Assembly: GCF_019303475.1 (NCBI RefSeq)
Contig: NZ_JABLSI010000029.1
Span: 1-64,000 of the forward strand
Source of the DNA: Streptomyces sp. JJ38
Lineage (GTDB): Bacteria > Actinomycetota > Actinomycetes > Streptomycetales > Streptomycetaceae
Length of the DNA stretch: 64,000 bases
Direction: 5' to 3'
Numbering within the stretch: position 1 is the first letter of the stretch; every line of letters starts with the position of its first letter. Of this stretch, positions 19,557-28,396 are shown in pieces. Below the pieces are notes generated by a model. That model searched no databases. It worked only from the letters and a program-made list of their open reading frames with translations, and had not been told where the DNA came from. Made by a program: the position numbers and the translations under genes.

Positions 19557-19589
19557 GTCCGGCCCACCCCGGAGCCGGGTGGGCCGGAC
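19557..19589 (+). terminator. Terminator after hisC
   Basis: Perfect 13-bp inverted repeat (19557-19569 with 19577-19589), 7-nt loop, 13 bp past the hisC stop. Confidence 0.8.
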
Positions 19590-19595
19590 GTTGGT

Positions 19596-19655
19596 GGGCC
19601 CTGCGCTCGCGGGCCCTGCGCTCGCGGGCCCTGCGCTCGCGGGCCGTGCGCTCGG
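19596..19655. repeat. 15-bp tandem repeat, four copies
   Basis: Unit GGGCCCTGCGCTCGC at 19596, 19611 and 19626, with a fourth copy at 19641 carrying two changes. It lies in the gap between hisC and the convergent cyclophilin-like gene, just after the hisC hairpin. No coding role is likely. Confidence 0.85.
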
Positions 19656-19735
19656 GGGCGGCGGACGCCGGGCGCCGGCCGTGGACGCGACGGGCGCTGC
19701 CGGGCCTGCGGGGTGCGCCGCGGGGGCGCCGCGAG

Positions 19736-20134
19736 TCAGGCGCGTTCGACGCGGATCGGATCGCCGTTGCGGACCGTCGCGAGCCGCCGGGCGTCGCCGT
19801 CGACGCTGCCCAGGACGTTGCAGGGGCTGGCGAGGCGGCACTCGTCGCCGCGGGAGATCGGGGTCGGGCCGTAGGGGAGGGCCAGGGCGTCCCCCTCCGT
19901 CCAGAAGGCGACGGTGCCGGGGTCGACGACCTGCCGGGCACCGCTTTCCAGGGGCAGGCTGAGCCCGGTGTCGAAGTAGACCTCCTCGCCCCAGGTGGCG
20001 GCCCGGGACTCCACCGGGAGGGCGGCCAGCAGCTTCCCGGCCGCCGGGGTGTCGTCGAGGGTCGCGGTGAGCTGACCCGCGGGCCAGACGATGCGGATGG
20101 TGCGGTGGGGGGCGGTTTCGGGTGTCTCACTCAT
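19736..20134 (-). CDS. Cyclophilin-like fold protein (TM1367-type)
   Basis: 132-residue small beta-barrel protein of the 'cyclophilin-like' family (PF04126 type) found in bacteria and archaea. Features are TATLDDTPAAGKLLAALP, TWGEEVYFDTGLSLPLE, DPGTVAFWTEGDALALPYGP and the C-terminal LGSVDGDARRL. The fold resembles cyclophilins, but catalytic prolyl-isomerase residues are not expected and function is unknown. Divergent from cydA, with the Rex-type operator between them. Confidence 0.82.
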   Translation of the reverse strand: MSETPETAPHRTIRIVWPAGQLTATLDDTPAAGKLLAALPVESRAATWGEEVYFDTGLSLPLESGARQVVDPGTVAFWTEGDALALPYGPTPISRGDECRLASPCNVLGSVDGDARRLATVRNGDPIRVERA

Positions 20135-20206
20135 GAGCTGATTTCAACATTTTGTTGACGTTTGAGGGAAGGGGGACCCCCTGATTCGTTGCGTGGACCC
20201 GTGCGA

Positions 20207-20212
20207 CATAAT
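20207..20212 (+). promoter_or_regulatory. Candidate cydA -10 element
   Basis: CATAAT, the clearest -10-like hexamer upstream of cydA; the Rex-type operator begins 9 nt downstream of its last base, so bound Rex would cover the expected transcription start. No convincing -35 is visible. Confidence 0.45.
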
Positions 20213-20221
20213 GCTTGTGAT

Positions 20222-20237
20222 TGTGAACGCATTCACG
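20222..20237 (+). promoter_or_regulatory. Rex operator (ROP) upstream of cydA
   Basis: TGTGAACGCATTCACG differs at two positions from the streptomycete Rex consensus TGTGAACGCGTTCACA. Rex leaves DNA when NADH rises, so cydABCD should be induced when oxygen or respiratory flux falls. Confidence 0.88.
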
Positions 20238-20389
20238 ATCCTCTCCCTTTCGGGTGAGATCGTCCGTTCATGATCGGAAAACGTCAGACATCAGCAATGC
20301 CTGGATAAGACCGGAAAGGGAGAGCCGGACGAGAAGGGCAGCAGCCGTGCGCGTTCCCGCGCTCGCGGCGACGTGAAGGAGACAGCGAC

Positions 20390-21934
20390 GTGCACGTGGA
20401 CCTCGCCCTGGCGCCGGAGACGCTGGCGCGCTGGCAGTTCGGCATCACGACCGTCTACCACTTCCTCTTCGTCCCCCTGACGATCTCGCTCGCCTCGCTC
20501 ACCGCGGGCCTGCAGACCGCCTGGGTGCGAACCGGCCGGGAGAAGTACCTCAGGGCGACCAAGTTCTGGGGCAAGCTCTTCCTGATCAACATCGCCATGG
20601 GCGTCGTCACCGGCATCCTGCAGGAGTTCCAGTTCGGCATGAACTGGTCCGACTACTCCCGCTTCGTCGGCGACGTCTTCGGGGCACCCCTCGCCTTCGA
20701 GGCCCTGATCGCCTTCTTCTTCGAGTCCACCTTCATCGGCCTGTGGATCTTCGGCTGGGACAAACTGCCCCAGCGCATCCACCTCGCCTGTATGTGGATG
20801 GTCGCGATCGGCACCATTCTGTCCGCGTACTTCATCCTGGCCGCCAACTCCTGGATGCAGCACCCCGTCGGCTACCGCATCAACCCGGAGTCCGGCCGGG
20901 CGGAGCTGACCGACTTCTGGCACGTGCTCACCCAGAACACCGCCGTCGCGCAGTTCTCCCACACCATCACCGCGGCCTTCCTCACCGGAGGCGCCTTCAT
21001 GGTGGGCATCGCCGCCTACCACCTGATCCGCCGTCGGCACGTCGCCGTCATGCGGACCTCCCTGCGGCTGGGCCTGGTCACCATGGTGATCAGCGGGCTC
21101 CTCGTCGCCGTCAGCGGCGACCGGCTGGCCAAGATCATGTATGACCAGCAGCCGATGAAGATGGCCGCCGCCGAAGCCCTGTGGGACGAGGAAGGGCCCG
21201 CGCCCTTCTCCGTGTTCGCCTACGGCGACGTGGACGAGGGGCACAACAAGGTCGCGATCGAGATCCCCGGCCTGCTCTCCTTCCTGGCCCACGACGACTT
21301 CAGCACGCCCGTGCCCGGCATCAACGACACCAACGAGGCGCTCAAGGAGCGGTTTGACGAGGAACTCGGGCTCGGCGACTACCGGCCCAACATCCCCGTC
21401 GCCTACTGGGGCTTCCGCTGGATGATCGGGTTCGGGATGACGTCCTTCGCCCTCGGCGCCCTCGGCCTCTACCTCACCCGCAAGAAGCTCTGGCTCGCCC
21501 CCGCACTGCGCACCGGCGAGGACGAGGTGCCGCGCCTCGCCCTCACCCGCGGCCGCGAGCTCGGCCCCACCCTCACCCGCTGGTACTGGCGCGTCGCCCT
21601 GCTCACCATGGCCTTCCCCCTCATCGCGAACGCCTGGGGCTGGATCTTCACCGAGATGGGCCGCCAGCCCTGGGCCGTGTACGGCGTCCTGCCGACGTCC
21701 GCGGCCGTCTCGCCCAGCGTTTCCCAGGGTGAGGTGATCGCCTCCATGTCCGTCTACACCCTGCTGTACGCGGTGCTCGCGGTGGTGGAGGTCCGGCTGC
21801 TGGCCAAGTACGCCAAGGCCGGGCCGCCGGAGCTCACCGACGCCGACCGCAACCCGCCCACCCGCATCGGCGGGGGCCCGTCCTCCGGCTCGGGCGCCGC
21901 CGACGAGGACCGGCCGATGGCCTTCTCCTACTGA
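20390..21934 (+). CDS. cydA: Cytochrome bd oxidase subunit I
   Basis: 514-residue quinol-oxidising subunit of the high-affinity bd-type terminal oxidase, carrying hemes b558, b595 and d. Diagnostic stretches are LARWQFGITTVYHFLFVPLT, GILQEFQFGMNWSDYSRFVG, FFESTFIGLWIFGWDKL, NSWMQHPVGY and MGRQPWAVYGVLPTSAAVS (conserved GRQPW). The short insertion between helices 6 and 7 is the typical actinobacterial short Q-loop. GTG at 20390 has AAGGAG eight nt upstream; GTG at 20396 would give the more usual M-D-L-A-L-A-P start. First gene of cydAB-CD under Rex-type control. Confidence 0.96.
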   Translation: MHVDLALAPETLARWQFGITTVYHFLFVPLTISLASLTAGLQTAWVRTGREKYLRATKFWGKLFLINIAMGVVTGILQEFQFGMNWSDYSRFVGDVFGAPLAFEALIAFFFESTFIGLWIFGWDKLPQRIHLACMWMVAIGTILSAYFILAANSWMQHPVGYRINPESGRAELTDFWHVLTQNTAVAQFSHTITAAFLTGGAFMVGIAAYHLIRRRHVAVMRTSLRLGLVTMVISGLLVAVSGDRLAKIMYDQQPMKMAAAEALWDEEGPAPFSVFAYGDVDEGHNKVAIEIPGLLSFLAHDDFSTPVPGINDTNEALKERFDEELGLGDYRPNIPVAYWGFRWMIGFGMTSFALGALGLYLTRKKLWLAPALRTGEDEVPRLALTRGRELGPTLTRWYWRVALLTMAFPLIANAWGWIFTEMGRQPWAVYGVLPTSAAVSPSVSQGEVIASMSVYTLLYAVLAVVEVRLLAKYAKAGPPELTDADRNPPTRIGGGPSSGSGAADEDRPMAFSY

Positions 21935-21971
21935 CCGACGCCGACCCCACGACAGCGCGGAAAGGAGCATC

Positions 21972-22994
21972 ATGGAACTCCCCACCCTCTGGTTCATCGT
22001 CATCGCCGTTCTGTGGACCGGCTACTTCTTCCTCGAGGGATTCGACTTCGGCGTCGGCGTCCTCACCAAGGCCCTCGCGCGCGACCGGTCCGAGCGTCGC
22101 GTGCTCATCAACACCATCGGCCCCGTCTGGGACGGCAACGAGGTGTGGCTGCTCGCCGCGGCCGGCGGCACCTTCGCCGCCTTCCCCGACTGGTACGCCA
22201 CCCTCTTCTCCGGCTTCTACCTGATCCTGCTGACCATCCTGGTCAGCCTCATCGTGCGCGGCGTGGCCTTCGAGTACCGGGCCAAGCGCCCGGAGGAGCG
22301 CTGGCAGCGCAACTGGGAGCACGCGATCTTCTGGTGCTCCGCGCTGCCGGCCTTCCTCTGGGGTGTCGTCTTCGCCAACCTCGTCCGCGGCGTCCCGATA
22401 GACGCCGACAAGGAGTACGCGGGCACGCTGCTGGACCTGCTCAACCCGTACGCCCTGCTCGGCGGCCTGCTCACGCTGGCCCTGTTCACCTTCCACGGCG
22501 CCGTGTTCACCGCGCTCAAGACGGTGGGCGACATCCGGACCCGCGCTCGCCGCCTCGCCACCGGCCTCGGCGTGTGCACGGCCGTGCTGGCCGGTGGCTT
22601 CCTCGGCGCCACCCAGGCCGACGGGGGCGGCACCGCCTCGCTCGTGGCCTTCGCCGTTGCCGTGGCGGGGCTGATCGCGGCCATGGTGGCCAACCTGCGC
22701 GGCCGGGAGGGCTGGGCCTTCGGCCTCTCCGGCGTCACCGTCGTGGCCGCGGTCGCCATGCTCTTCCTCGTGCTGTTCCCCGACGTCATGCCCTCCTCGC
22801 TGAACGCCGAGTGGAGCCTGACCGTGGACGAGGCCGCGTCCAGCCCCTACACCCTCACCATCATGTCCTGGTGCGCGCTGATCGCCACCCCGCTGGTGCT
22901 GCTCTACCAGGGCTGGACGTACTGGGTGTTCCGCAAGCGGATCGGCACGCAGCACATCGCCCCCGATCCGCACGGGCCCGCGGCCACCGGCTGA
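21972..22994 (+). CDS. cydB: Cytochrome bd oxidase subunit II
   Basis: 340-residue membrane partner of CydA. It opens with LPTLWFIVIAVLWTGYFFLE and GFDFGVGVL, a CydB hallmark, then TIGPVWDGNEVWLLAAAGGTF with FAAFPDWYATLFSG. Eight or more membrane helices. AAAGGAGC lies just upstream of the ATG, 37 bp after cydA. Only 4 bp separate its stop from cydCD. Confidence 0.96.
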   Translation: MELPTLWFIVIAVLWTGYFFLEGFDFGVGVLTKALARDRSERRVLINTIGPVWDGNEVWLLAAAGGTFAAFPDWYATLFSGFYLILLTILVSLIVRGVAFEYRAKRPEERWQRNWEHAIFWCSALPAFLWGVVFANLVRGVPIDADKEYAGTLLDLLNPYALLGGLLTLALFTFHGAVFTALKTVGDIRTRARRLATGLGVCTAVLAGGFLGATQADGGGTASLVAFAVAVAGLIAAMVANLRGREGWAFGLSGVTVVAAVAMLFLVLFPDVMPSSLNAEWSLTVDEAASSPYTLTIMSWCALIATPLVLLYQGWTYWVFRKRIGTQHIAPDPHGPAATG

Positions 22995-22998
22995 CGTC

Positions 22999-25900
22999 AT
23001 GCGGCCCATCGACCCGCGGCTCCTCCGACACGCCCGCACCACCCGGCTGTTCCTGCTGGCCGCGGTGGTGCTCGGGCTCGCCGGGGCGGGGCTCGTCATG
23101 GCCCAGGCCATGCTGCTCGCCGAGCTCGTCGTCCGCGCCTTCCAGCAGGGCGCGGACGCCGGTGAGCTCGCCCGGCCGCTCCTGCTGCTCCTGGCCGTCA
23201 CGGCCGGGCGGGCGGCGGTGGCCTGGCTGACCGAGCTCGCCGCCCACCGCTCCAGCGCCGCGGTGAAGTCCGAGCTGCGGACGCGGGTGCTCACCCATGC
23301 GGCCACGCTCGGGCCCGCCTGGCTGGGCGGACGGCGCACCGGTGAGCTCACCACCCTCGCCACCCGGGGCGTGGACGCCCTCGACGACTACTTCGCGCGG
23401 TACCTCCCGCAGTTGGGGCTGGCGGTCGTGGTGCCGGCGGCGGTGCTCGCCCGCATCGTGTGGTCGGACTGGATCGCCGCCGCCACCATCGCGGTGACCC
23501 TGCCGCTCATCCCGGTGTTCATGGTGCTCATCGGCTGGGCCACCCAGTCCCAAATGGACCGTCAGTGGCGGCTGCTCTCCCGGCTCTCCCACCACTTCCT
23601 CGACGTGGTGGGCGGGCTGCCGACGCTGAAGGTCTTCGGCCGGGCGAAGATCCAGGCGGAGAACATCCGGGCCATCACGGGCGACTACCGGCGGGCCACG
23701 ATGCGGACCCTGCGCATCGCGTTCCTGTCCTCCTTCGCGCTCGAACTGCTGGCCACCATCTCGGTGGCGCTGGTGGCGGTGGGCATCGGCATGCGGCTCG
23801 TGCACGGCGAGCTGGATCTCTACACCGGGCTCGTCGTGCTCATCCTCGCCCCCGAGGCCTATCTGCCGCTGCGGCAGGTCGGCGCGCAGTACCACGCCGC
23901 GGCCGAGGGCCTGTCCGCCGCGGACGAGGCGTTCACCGTGCTGGAGACCCCGCTTCCGCGCGGTGGCGGGCGCCCGGTGGGCCCGGTGGGCCGCATCGAA
24001 CTGGAGGGCGTCACCGTCCGGCACGAGGGTCGCGGCACCGCCTCCCTGCCGGCCACCGACCTCACGTTGCGGGCCGGGGAGGTGGTGGCCCTCGTCGGAC
24101 CGTCCGGCGCGGGGAAGTCCACGCTGCTCAGCACGGTGCTCGGCTTCACCCGCCCCGACGCCGGCCGGGTCCGGGTCGACGGCGTGGACCTCGCCGAACT
24201 GGATCTCGTGGACTGGCACAGCAAGATCGCCTGGGTGTCCCAGCAGCCGTATCTGTGCGCCGGGACGATCGCGGACAACGTGCGGCTGGCGCGCCCCGAG
24301 GCGGGGGACGAGGCCGTCCGCACGGCGCTGCGGGACGCGGGGGCGCCGGAGCTGGACCCCGCCACCGAGCTGGGGGAGGGCGGTGCCGGTCTGTCCGCGG
24401 GACAGCGGCAGCGGGTGGCGCTGGCCCGGGCGTTCCTGGCCGACCGGCCGGTGCTGCTGCTGGACGAACCGACAGCCGCGCTGGACGGGGCGACCGAGGC
24501 GGCCGTGGTCGAGGCGGTCCGCCGCCTCGCACGGGGCCGTACCGTGCTGATGGTCGTGCATCGCCCGGCCCTGCTCGGTGTCGTGGACCGGGTCGTGCGG
24601 CTGGACGGGGCGTCGACGGAGGCGGACGGGCCCTCGACGGAAGCGGACGCCGCAGTGAAGGCGGACGCCGCGGCGAGGCCGGAGACCGCGCCTGGCCCGG
24701 GCGACGTTGGCACCTCCTTCCCGGTTGACCACATCGCGGTCGAACGGGCCGACGAGGGCTCCGGCGAGACCGTGTTTCACGTGAAACCGGACCTCTCCGC
24801 GACAGCGGACCCCTCTCGGGCTCCGGTCGCACCGCGGTCCTCGGCCGACTCCGCCCTCGACGGCGGAACCATGCTCCACCCCGGAACACCGGGTGCGGCC
24901 GACCCGCTGGCACGGGTGCGGGAGGCGGGGAGAGCGCTGCGTGGACGGTTCGCGCTGGCCACCGCCCTCGGAGCGCTGGCCCTGGCGAGCGCGGTGGGCT
25001 TGATGGCGGTCTCCGGCTGGCTCATCTCCCGAGCCTCGGAACAACCGCCGGTCCTCTATCTGCTGATGGCCGTCACCGCGACGCGGGCCTTCGGTATCGG
25101 GCGTGCGGTCTTCCGCTACGCCGAGCGGCTGGTCTCGCATGACGCCGTGCTGCGCGTCCTGGCCGAGCTGCGAGTCGGCGTCTTCACCCGGTGGGAGCGC
25201 CTCGCACCGGCCGCCCTGCACCGTAGCCGCCGTGGAGATCTGCTGGCCCGGCTCGTCGGGGACGTTGAAGCACTCCAGGACTACTTCCTGCGCTGGTTCC
25301 TGCCTGTGGCCGCCGCGGTCACGGTGGCCCTCGGGGCGACCGGGTTCACGGCCTGGCTGCTGCCTGAGGCCGGGGCGGCCCTGGCCGTGGGGCTGGCTCT
25401 CGCGGGCATCGGGGTGCCTGCGCTGACCGCCGTGGTGGCACGCCGGGCCGGGCGCCGGCTCGCCCCGGCGCGCGGCACCCTGAGTGCGCGCACCCTGGAC
25501 CTGCTCACCGGCGCCGGGGAGCTGACGGTGGCCGGCGCACTGCCGTCCCGCCTCGCCGCCGTCCGCCGCGCCGACGCGGAGCTGACCGGCGTCGCGGCGC
25601 GCGGGGCCCGGGCCACGGCCCTGGCCGGCGCCGCAACAGCGCTGATCACCGGGGCGACCGTGGCCGCGGCGGCGGCCTTCGGAGCCCAGGCCGTGCAGGC
25701 CGGACGGCTCGACGGGGTCAGCCTGGCCGTCGTCGTCCTCACCCCGCTGGCCGCCTTCGAGGCGGTACTGGGCCTGCCCTCAGCCGTCCAGTACCGCCAA
25801 CGGGTGCGCCGCAGCGCCGAACGGCTGTACGAGACGACGGACCTGCCCGACCCGGTGCGGGAGCCCGCCGAGCCGCTGCCCGCCCCCGCCGACCCGTTCC

Positions 25901-26685
25901 CCCTGGAACTGCGCGGTCTGACGGTGCGCCATCCCGGCCAGCGGCGCCCCGCGTTGAGCGGGCTGGACCTCCGGTTGGTTCCGGGCCGCCGGGTCGCGGT
26001 CGTCGGCCCCTCCGGCGCCGGGAAGACGACGCTCGCGCACTCCCTCCTGCGCTTCCTCGAGCCGGAGGCGGGCAGCTACACGTACGGCGGCGCGGACGCC
26101 CGCGCGTACGCGTCGGACACCGTGCGGCGCGGGGTGGGCCTGTGCGCCCAGGACGCCCACCTGTTCGACTCCACGCTGCGGGAGAACCTGCGCCTCGCCA
26201 GCCCCGACGCGTCCGACGACGCGTTGCGCCGAGTCCTCGCCCGGGCGCGGCTGCTCGACTGGGCGGAGACCCTGCCCGAGGGCCTGGACACTCCGGTGGG
26301 CGAACACGGGGCACGGCTCTCCGGCGGCCAGCGGCAGCGGCTCGCCCTGGCCCGGGCGCTGCTGGCCGGTTTCCCCGTCCTCGTCCTGGACGAGCCGGCC
26401 GAGCATCTGGACCTGGAGACGGCGGACGCACTGACCGCGGATCTCCTCGCCGCCACCGAGGGACGGACGACGGTCCTGATCACCCATCGGCTCGCCGGGC
26501 TGGAGGCGGTGGACGAGGTGCTCGTCCTTGACCAGGGCCGCTGTGTCCAGCGCGGCCCCTACGCGCGGCTCGCGGCCGTCGAGGGGCCGTTGCGCGACCT
26601 GCTCGCCCGGGAGGCGGAGGCCGACGCCCTGAAGTCCACTGGAGGGAGAGCCGCACCCCAGGACGCCCCGGCCCCCGTGTCCTGA
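22999..26685 (+). CDS. cydCD: Fused CydDC-type ABC exporter for cytochrome bd assembly
   Basis: 1228 residues: two complete ABC half-transporters in one chain. CydDC in other bacteria exports cysteine/glutathione or handles heme for bd assembly. First half: membrane domain, Walker A GPSGAGKST, signature LSAGQRQR, Walker B LLLDEPTAALDG. Linker of about 85 residues rich in Ala/Asp/Glu. Second half: membrane domain from LRGRFALATALGALALASAV, Walker A GPSGAGKTT, signature LSGGQRQR, VLVLDEPAEHLD. The linker codes VFHVKP across a perfect parS site. ATG 4 bp after cydB, so translation is coupled. Confidence 0.95.
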   Translation: MRPIDPRLLRHARTTRLFLLAAVVLGLAGAGLVMAQAMLLAELVVRAFQQGADAGELARPLLLLLAVTAGRAAVAWLTELAAHRSSAAVKSELRTRVLTHAATLGPAWLGGRRTGELTTLATRGVDALDDYFARYLPQLGLAVVVPAAVLARIVWSDWIAAATIAVTLPLIPVFMVLIGWATQSQMDRQWRLLSRLSHHFLDVVGGLPTLKVFGRAKIQAENIRAITGDYRRATMRTLRIAFLSSFALELLATISVALVAVGIGMRLVHGELDLYTGLVVLILAPEAYLPLRQVGAQYHAAAEGLSAADEAFTVLETPLPRGGGRPVGPVGRIELEGVTVRHEGRGTASLPATDLTLRAGEVVALVGPSGAGKSTLLSTVLGFTRPDAGRVRVDGVDLAELDLVDWHSKIAWVSQQPYLCAGTIADNVRLARPEAGDEAVRTALRDAGAPELDPATELGEGGAGLSAGQRQRVALARAFLADRPVLLLDEPTAALDGATEAAVVEAVRRLARGRTVLMVVHRPALLGVVDRVVRLDGASTEADGPSTEADAAVKADAAARPETAPGPGDVGTSFPVDHIAVERADEGSGETVFHVKPDLSATADPSRAPVAPRSSADSALDGGTMLHPGTPGAADPLARVREAGRALRGRFALATALGALALASAVGLMAVSGWLISRASEQPPVLYLLMAVTATRAFGIGRAVFRYAERLVSHDAVLRVLAELRVGVFTRWERLAPAALHRSRRGDLLARLVGDVEALQDYFLRWFLPVAAAVTVALGATGFTAWLLPEAGAALAVGLALAGIGVPALTAVVARRAGRRLAPARGTLSARTLDLLTGAGELTVAGALPSRLAAVRRADAELTGVAARGARATALAGAATALITGATVAAAAAFGAQAVQAGRLDGVSLAVVVLTPLAAFEAVLGLPSAVQYRQRVRRSAERLYETTDLPDPVREPAEPLPAPADPFPLELRGLTVRHPGQRRPALSGLDLRLVPGRRVAVVGPSGAGKTTLAHSLLRFLEPEAGSYTYGGADARAYASDTVRRGVGLCAQDAHLFDSTLRENLRLASPDASDDALRRVLARARLLDWAETLPEGLDTPVGEHGARLSGGQRQRLALARALLAGFPVLVLDEPAEHLDLETADALTADLLAATEGRTTVLITHRLAGLEAVDEVLVLDQGRCVQRGPYARLAAVEGPLRDLLAREAEADALKSTGGRAAPQDAPAPVS
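24774..24787. promoter_or_regulatory. parS (ParB-binding) site inside cydCD
   Basis: Perfect match to the 14-bp streptomycete parS palindrome GTTTCACGTGAAAC. ParB loads here for segregation of the origin region. The site is in the coding sequence of the non-conserved inter-domain linker, so it costs the protein little. Confidence 0.92.
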
Positions 26686-26731
26686 GTCGGGTGCCCCGAG
26701 CCGCGTGACCGCGTCCGGAGGGAGGGTGGCC

Positions 26732-28351
26732 ATGGCACGGCACCGTCCGGACGCGGGCTCCCTCGCCGAGCAGCTGGCCGCCGAGTCGCTGCAGAGCCTC
26801 ACCCCCGAGCTGGTCCGCCGGCTGCCCCAGGTGCTGGAGGCCATGGTGGCGATCGGCGCCGACGTCGATCTGCGGACCGTCCTCGACCGCATCGTCCGCA
26901 CGGCGGCGGCGCTCACCGACGCCCGGCACGCCGCGATCGGCGTCCTGGGGGCGGAGGAGAGCGCCCACGTCGAGGACTTCATCACCCATGGAGACGCTGC
27001 CCTCATGCGGCGACGCGTCCGGGGCCGCCCGGACGCGCACCTCCTCAGCGTGCCGATCCGCGTGCAGAACGAACCGTTCGGACACCTCTATCTCAGTGAC
27101 AAGTCGGGTGGGCAGCCGTTCACGGACGCCGACCTCCACCTGGTCCGCGTCGTGGCCACCGAGGCGGGCATCGCCATCGGCCACGCCCGCCTGCTGGAGT
27201 CGGCCCGGCAGCGTGCCCGCTGGATCGACGGCAGCGCCGCCCTCACCACCGCCCTCCTGAGGGGCACGGGAGACGCCCTCTCCGTCGTGGCCGAGCAGGC
27301 CCGCCGACTCGCGGACGCCGCGGCCGGGCTCGTTTTCACGCCCACCGAGGAGGGCGGCCTGCGGATCGTCGCCGCCGCCGCGAATGACCCCGACGAACTG
27401 CTGGGCCTGCGGCTCCCGCCGCACAGCCCGCTGGTGGGCGCGCTCCTGCTCGGCGAGCCGGTGTTCGTCGAGAACTGCGCGACCGATCCCCGGCTGATGA
27501 CCCGGGCCGCCGCCCGGTACGGGCCGAGCATGATGCTGCCGCTGGGCAGCGAGGGCCGGATCCTGGGCATGCTCGCCGTCCCCCGGGGGCCGGGCGCTCC
27601 CCTGTTCACCGCCACCGAGCGCACTCTCGCCCAGCGCTTCGCCTCCCAGGCCGCGCTGGCCCTGCTGCTGGCCGAGGCCGGACGGGACCGGGAACGTCTG
27701 GCCGTCTACGAGGACCGCGACCGGATCGCCCGGGACCTGCACGACCTCGTGATCCAGCGGCTCTTCGCCACGGGCATGATGCTGGAGGGCGCCCAGCGCA
27801 GCGCCGACCGGACGGGCGGGCTGGGGCCGCGGGGCGAGGTGCGGCAGCGGATCACCCAGGCCGTCGACGAGCTGGACGCCACCGTCCGGGAGATCCGCAC
27901 CGCGATCTACGCGCTCCAGCAGGGCCCCGTGGAGCGCCCCGACGACTCCCTGCGCTCCCGCGTCCTGCGGGAGGTCCGCACCGCCGGGGAGGCCGCGGGC
28001 TTCCCGCCCTCCGCGACGTTCACCGGGATGGTCGACTCCCTGGTCGGCGAGGAGACGGCGCGGAACCTGGTGGCCGCGGCCCGCGAGGCGCTGTCCAACG
28101 CGGTGCGGCACGCCGCGGCCGGCCGCATCGAGGTGACGGTGGACGCCGCTGCGACGTTCCCCGACGGCCGCCCCGCCGTGCGGCTCACCGTCGCCGACGA
28201 CGGCGTCGGGCTGCCGTCCGGCTCGGCGGGCCGACGCCACAGCGGACTGGCGAACCTGCACCGCCGGGCCCAGGAGCTGGGCGGTACGACCCGGACCGGC
28301 CCGGGGCTGGACGGCGCGGGCACCACCTTCGTCTGGGAGGTGCCGCTGTGA
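26732..28351 (+). CDS. Orphan GAF-GAF histidine kinase (DevS/DosS-like) with shortened first GAF
   Basis: 539 residues. Two GAF sensor domains (about 45-155 and 175-315), then HisKA_3 dimerisation with phospho-acceptor His337 in RIARDLHDLVIQRLFATGM, and a catalytic domain with REALSNAVRHA (Asn456), DDGVGLP and GLANLHRRAQELGG. The architecture is that of DevS/DosS redox or gas sensors. The first GAF seems to lack about 40 residues between RGRPDA and HLLSVPIRV (near residue 102, base 27035), the region that holds the heme pocket in DevS homologues, so heme binding is doubtful. No response regulator is adjacent. Start ATG 26732 follows GGAGGGAGG. Position directly behind cydCD suggests redox sensing (inference). 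Confidence 0.85.
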   Translation: MARHRPDAGSLAEQLAAESLQSLTPELVRRLPQVLEAMVAIGADVDLRTVLDRIVRTAAALTDARHAAIGVLGAEESAHVEDFITHGDAALMRRRVRGRPDAHLLSVPIRVQNEPFGHLYLSDKSGGQPFTDADLHLVRVVATEAGIAIGHARLLESARQRARWIDGSAALTTALLRGTGDALSVVAEQARRLADAAAGLVFTPTEEGGLRIVAAAANDPDELLGLRLPPHSPLVGALLLGEPVFVENCATDPRLMTRAAARYGPSMMLPLGSEGRILGMLAVPRGPGAPLFTATERTLAQRFASQAALALLLAEAGRDRERLAVYEDRDRIARDLHDLVIQRLFATGMMLEGAQRSADRTGGLGPRGEVRQRITQAVDELDATVREIRTAIYALQQGPVERPDDSLRSRVLREVRTAGEAAGFPPSATFTGMVDSLVGEETARNLVAAAREALSNAVRHAAAGRIEVTVDAAATFPDGRPAVRLTVADDGVGLPSGSAGRRHSGLANLHRRAQELGGTTRTGPGLDGAGTTFVWEVPL

Positions 28352-28396
28352 GACACCGCCGGGAGGGAGGTGCCTCCAGGGGGTTGCAGAAACGTT

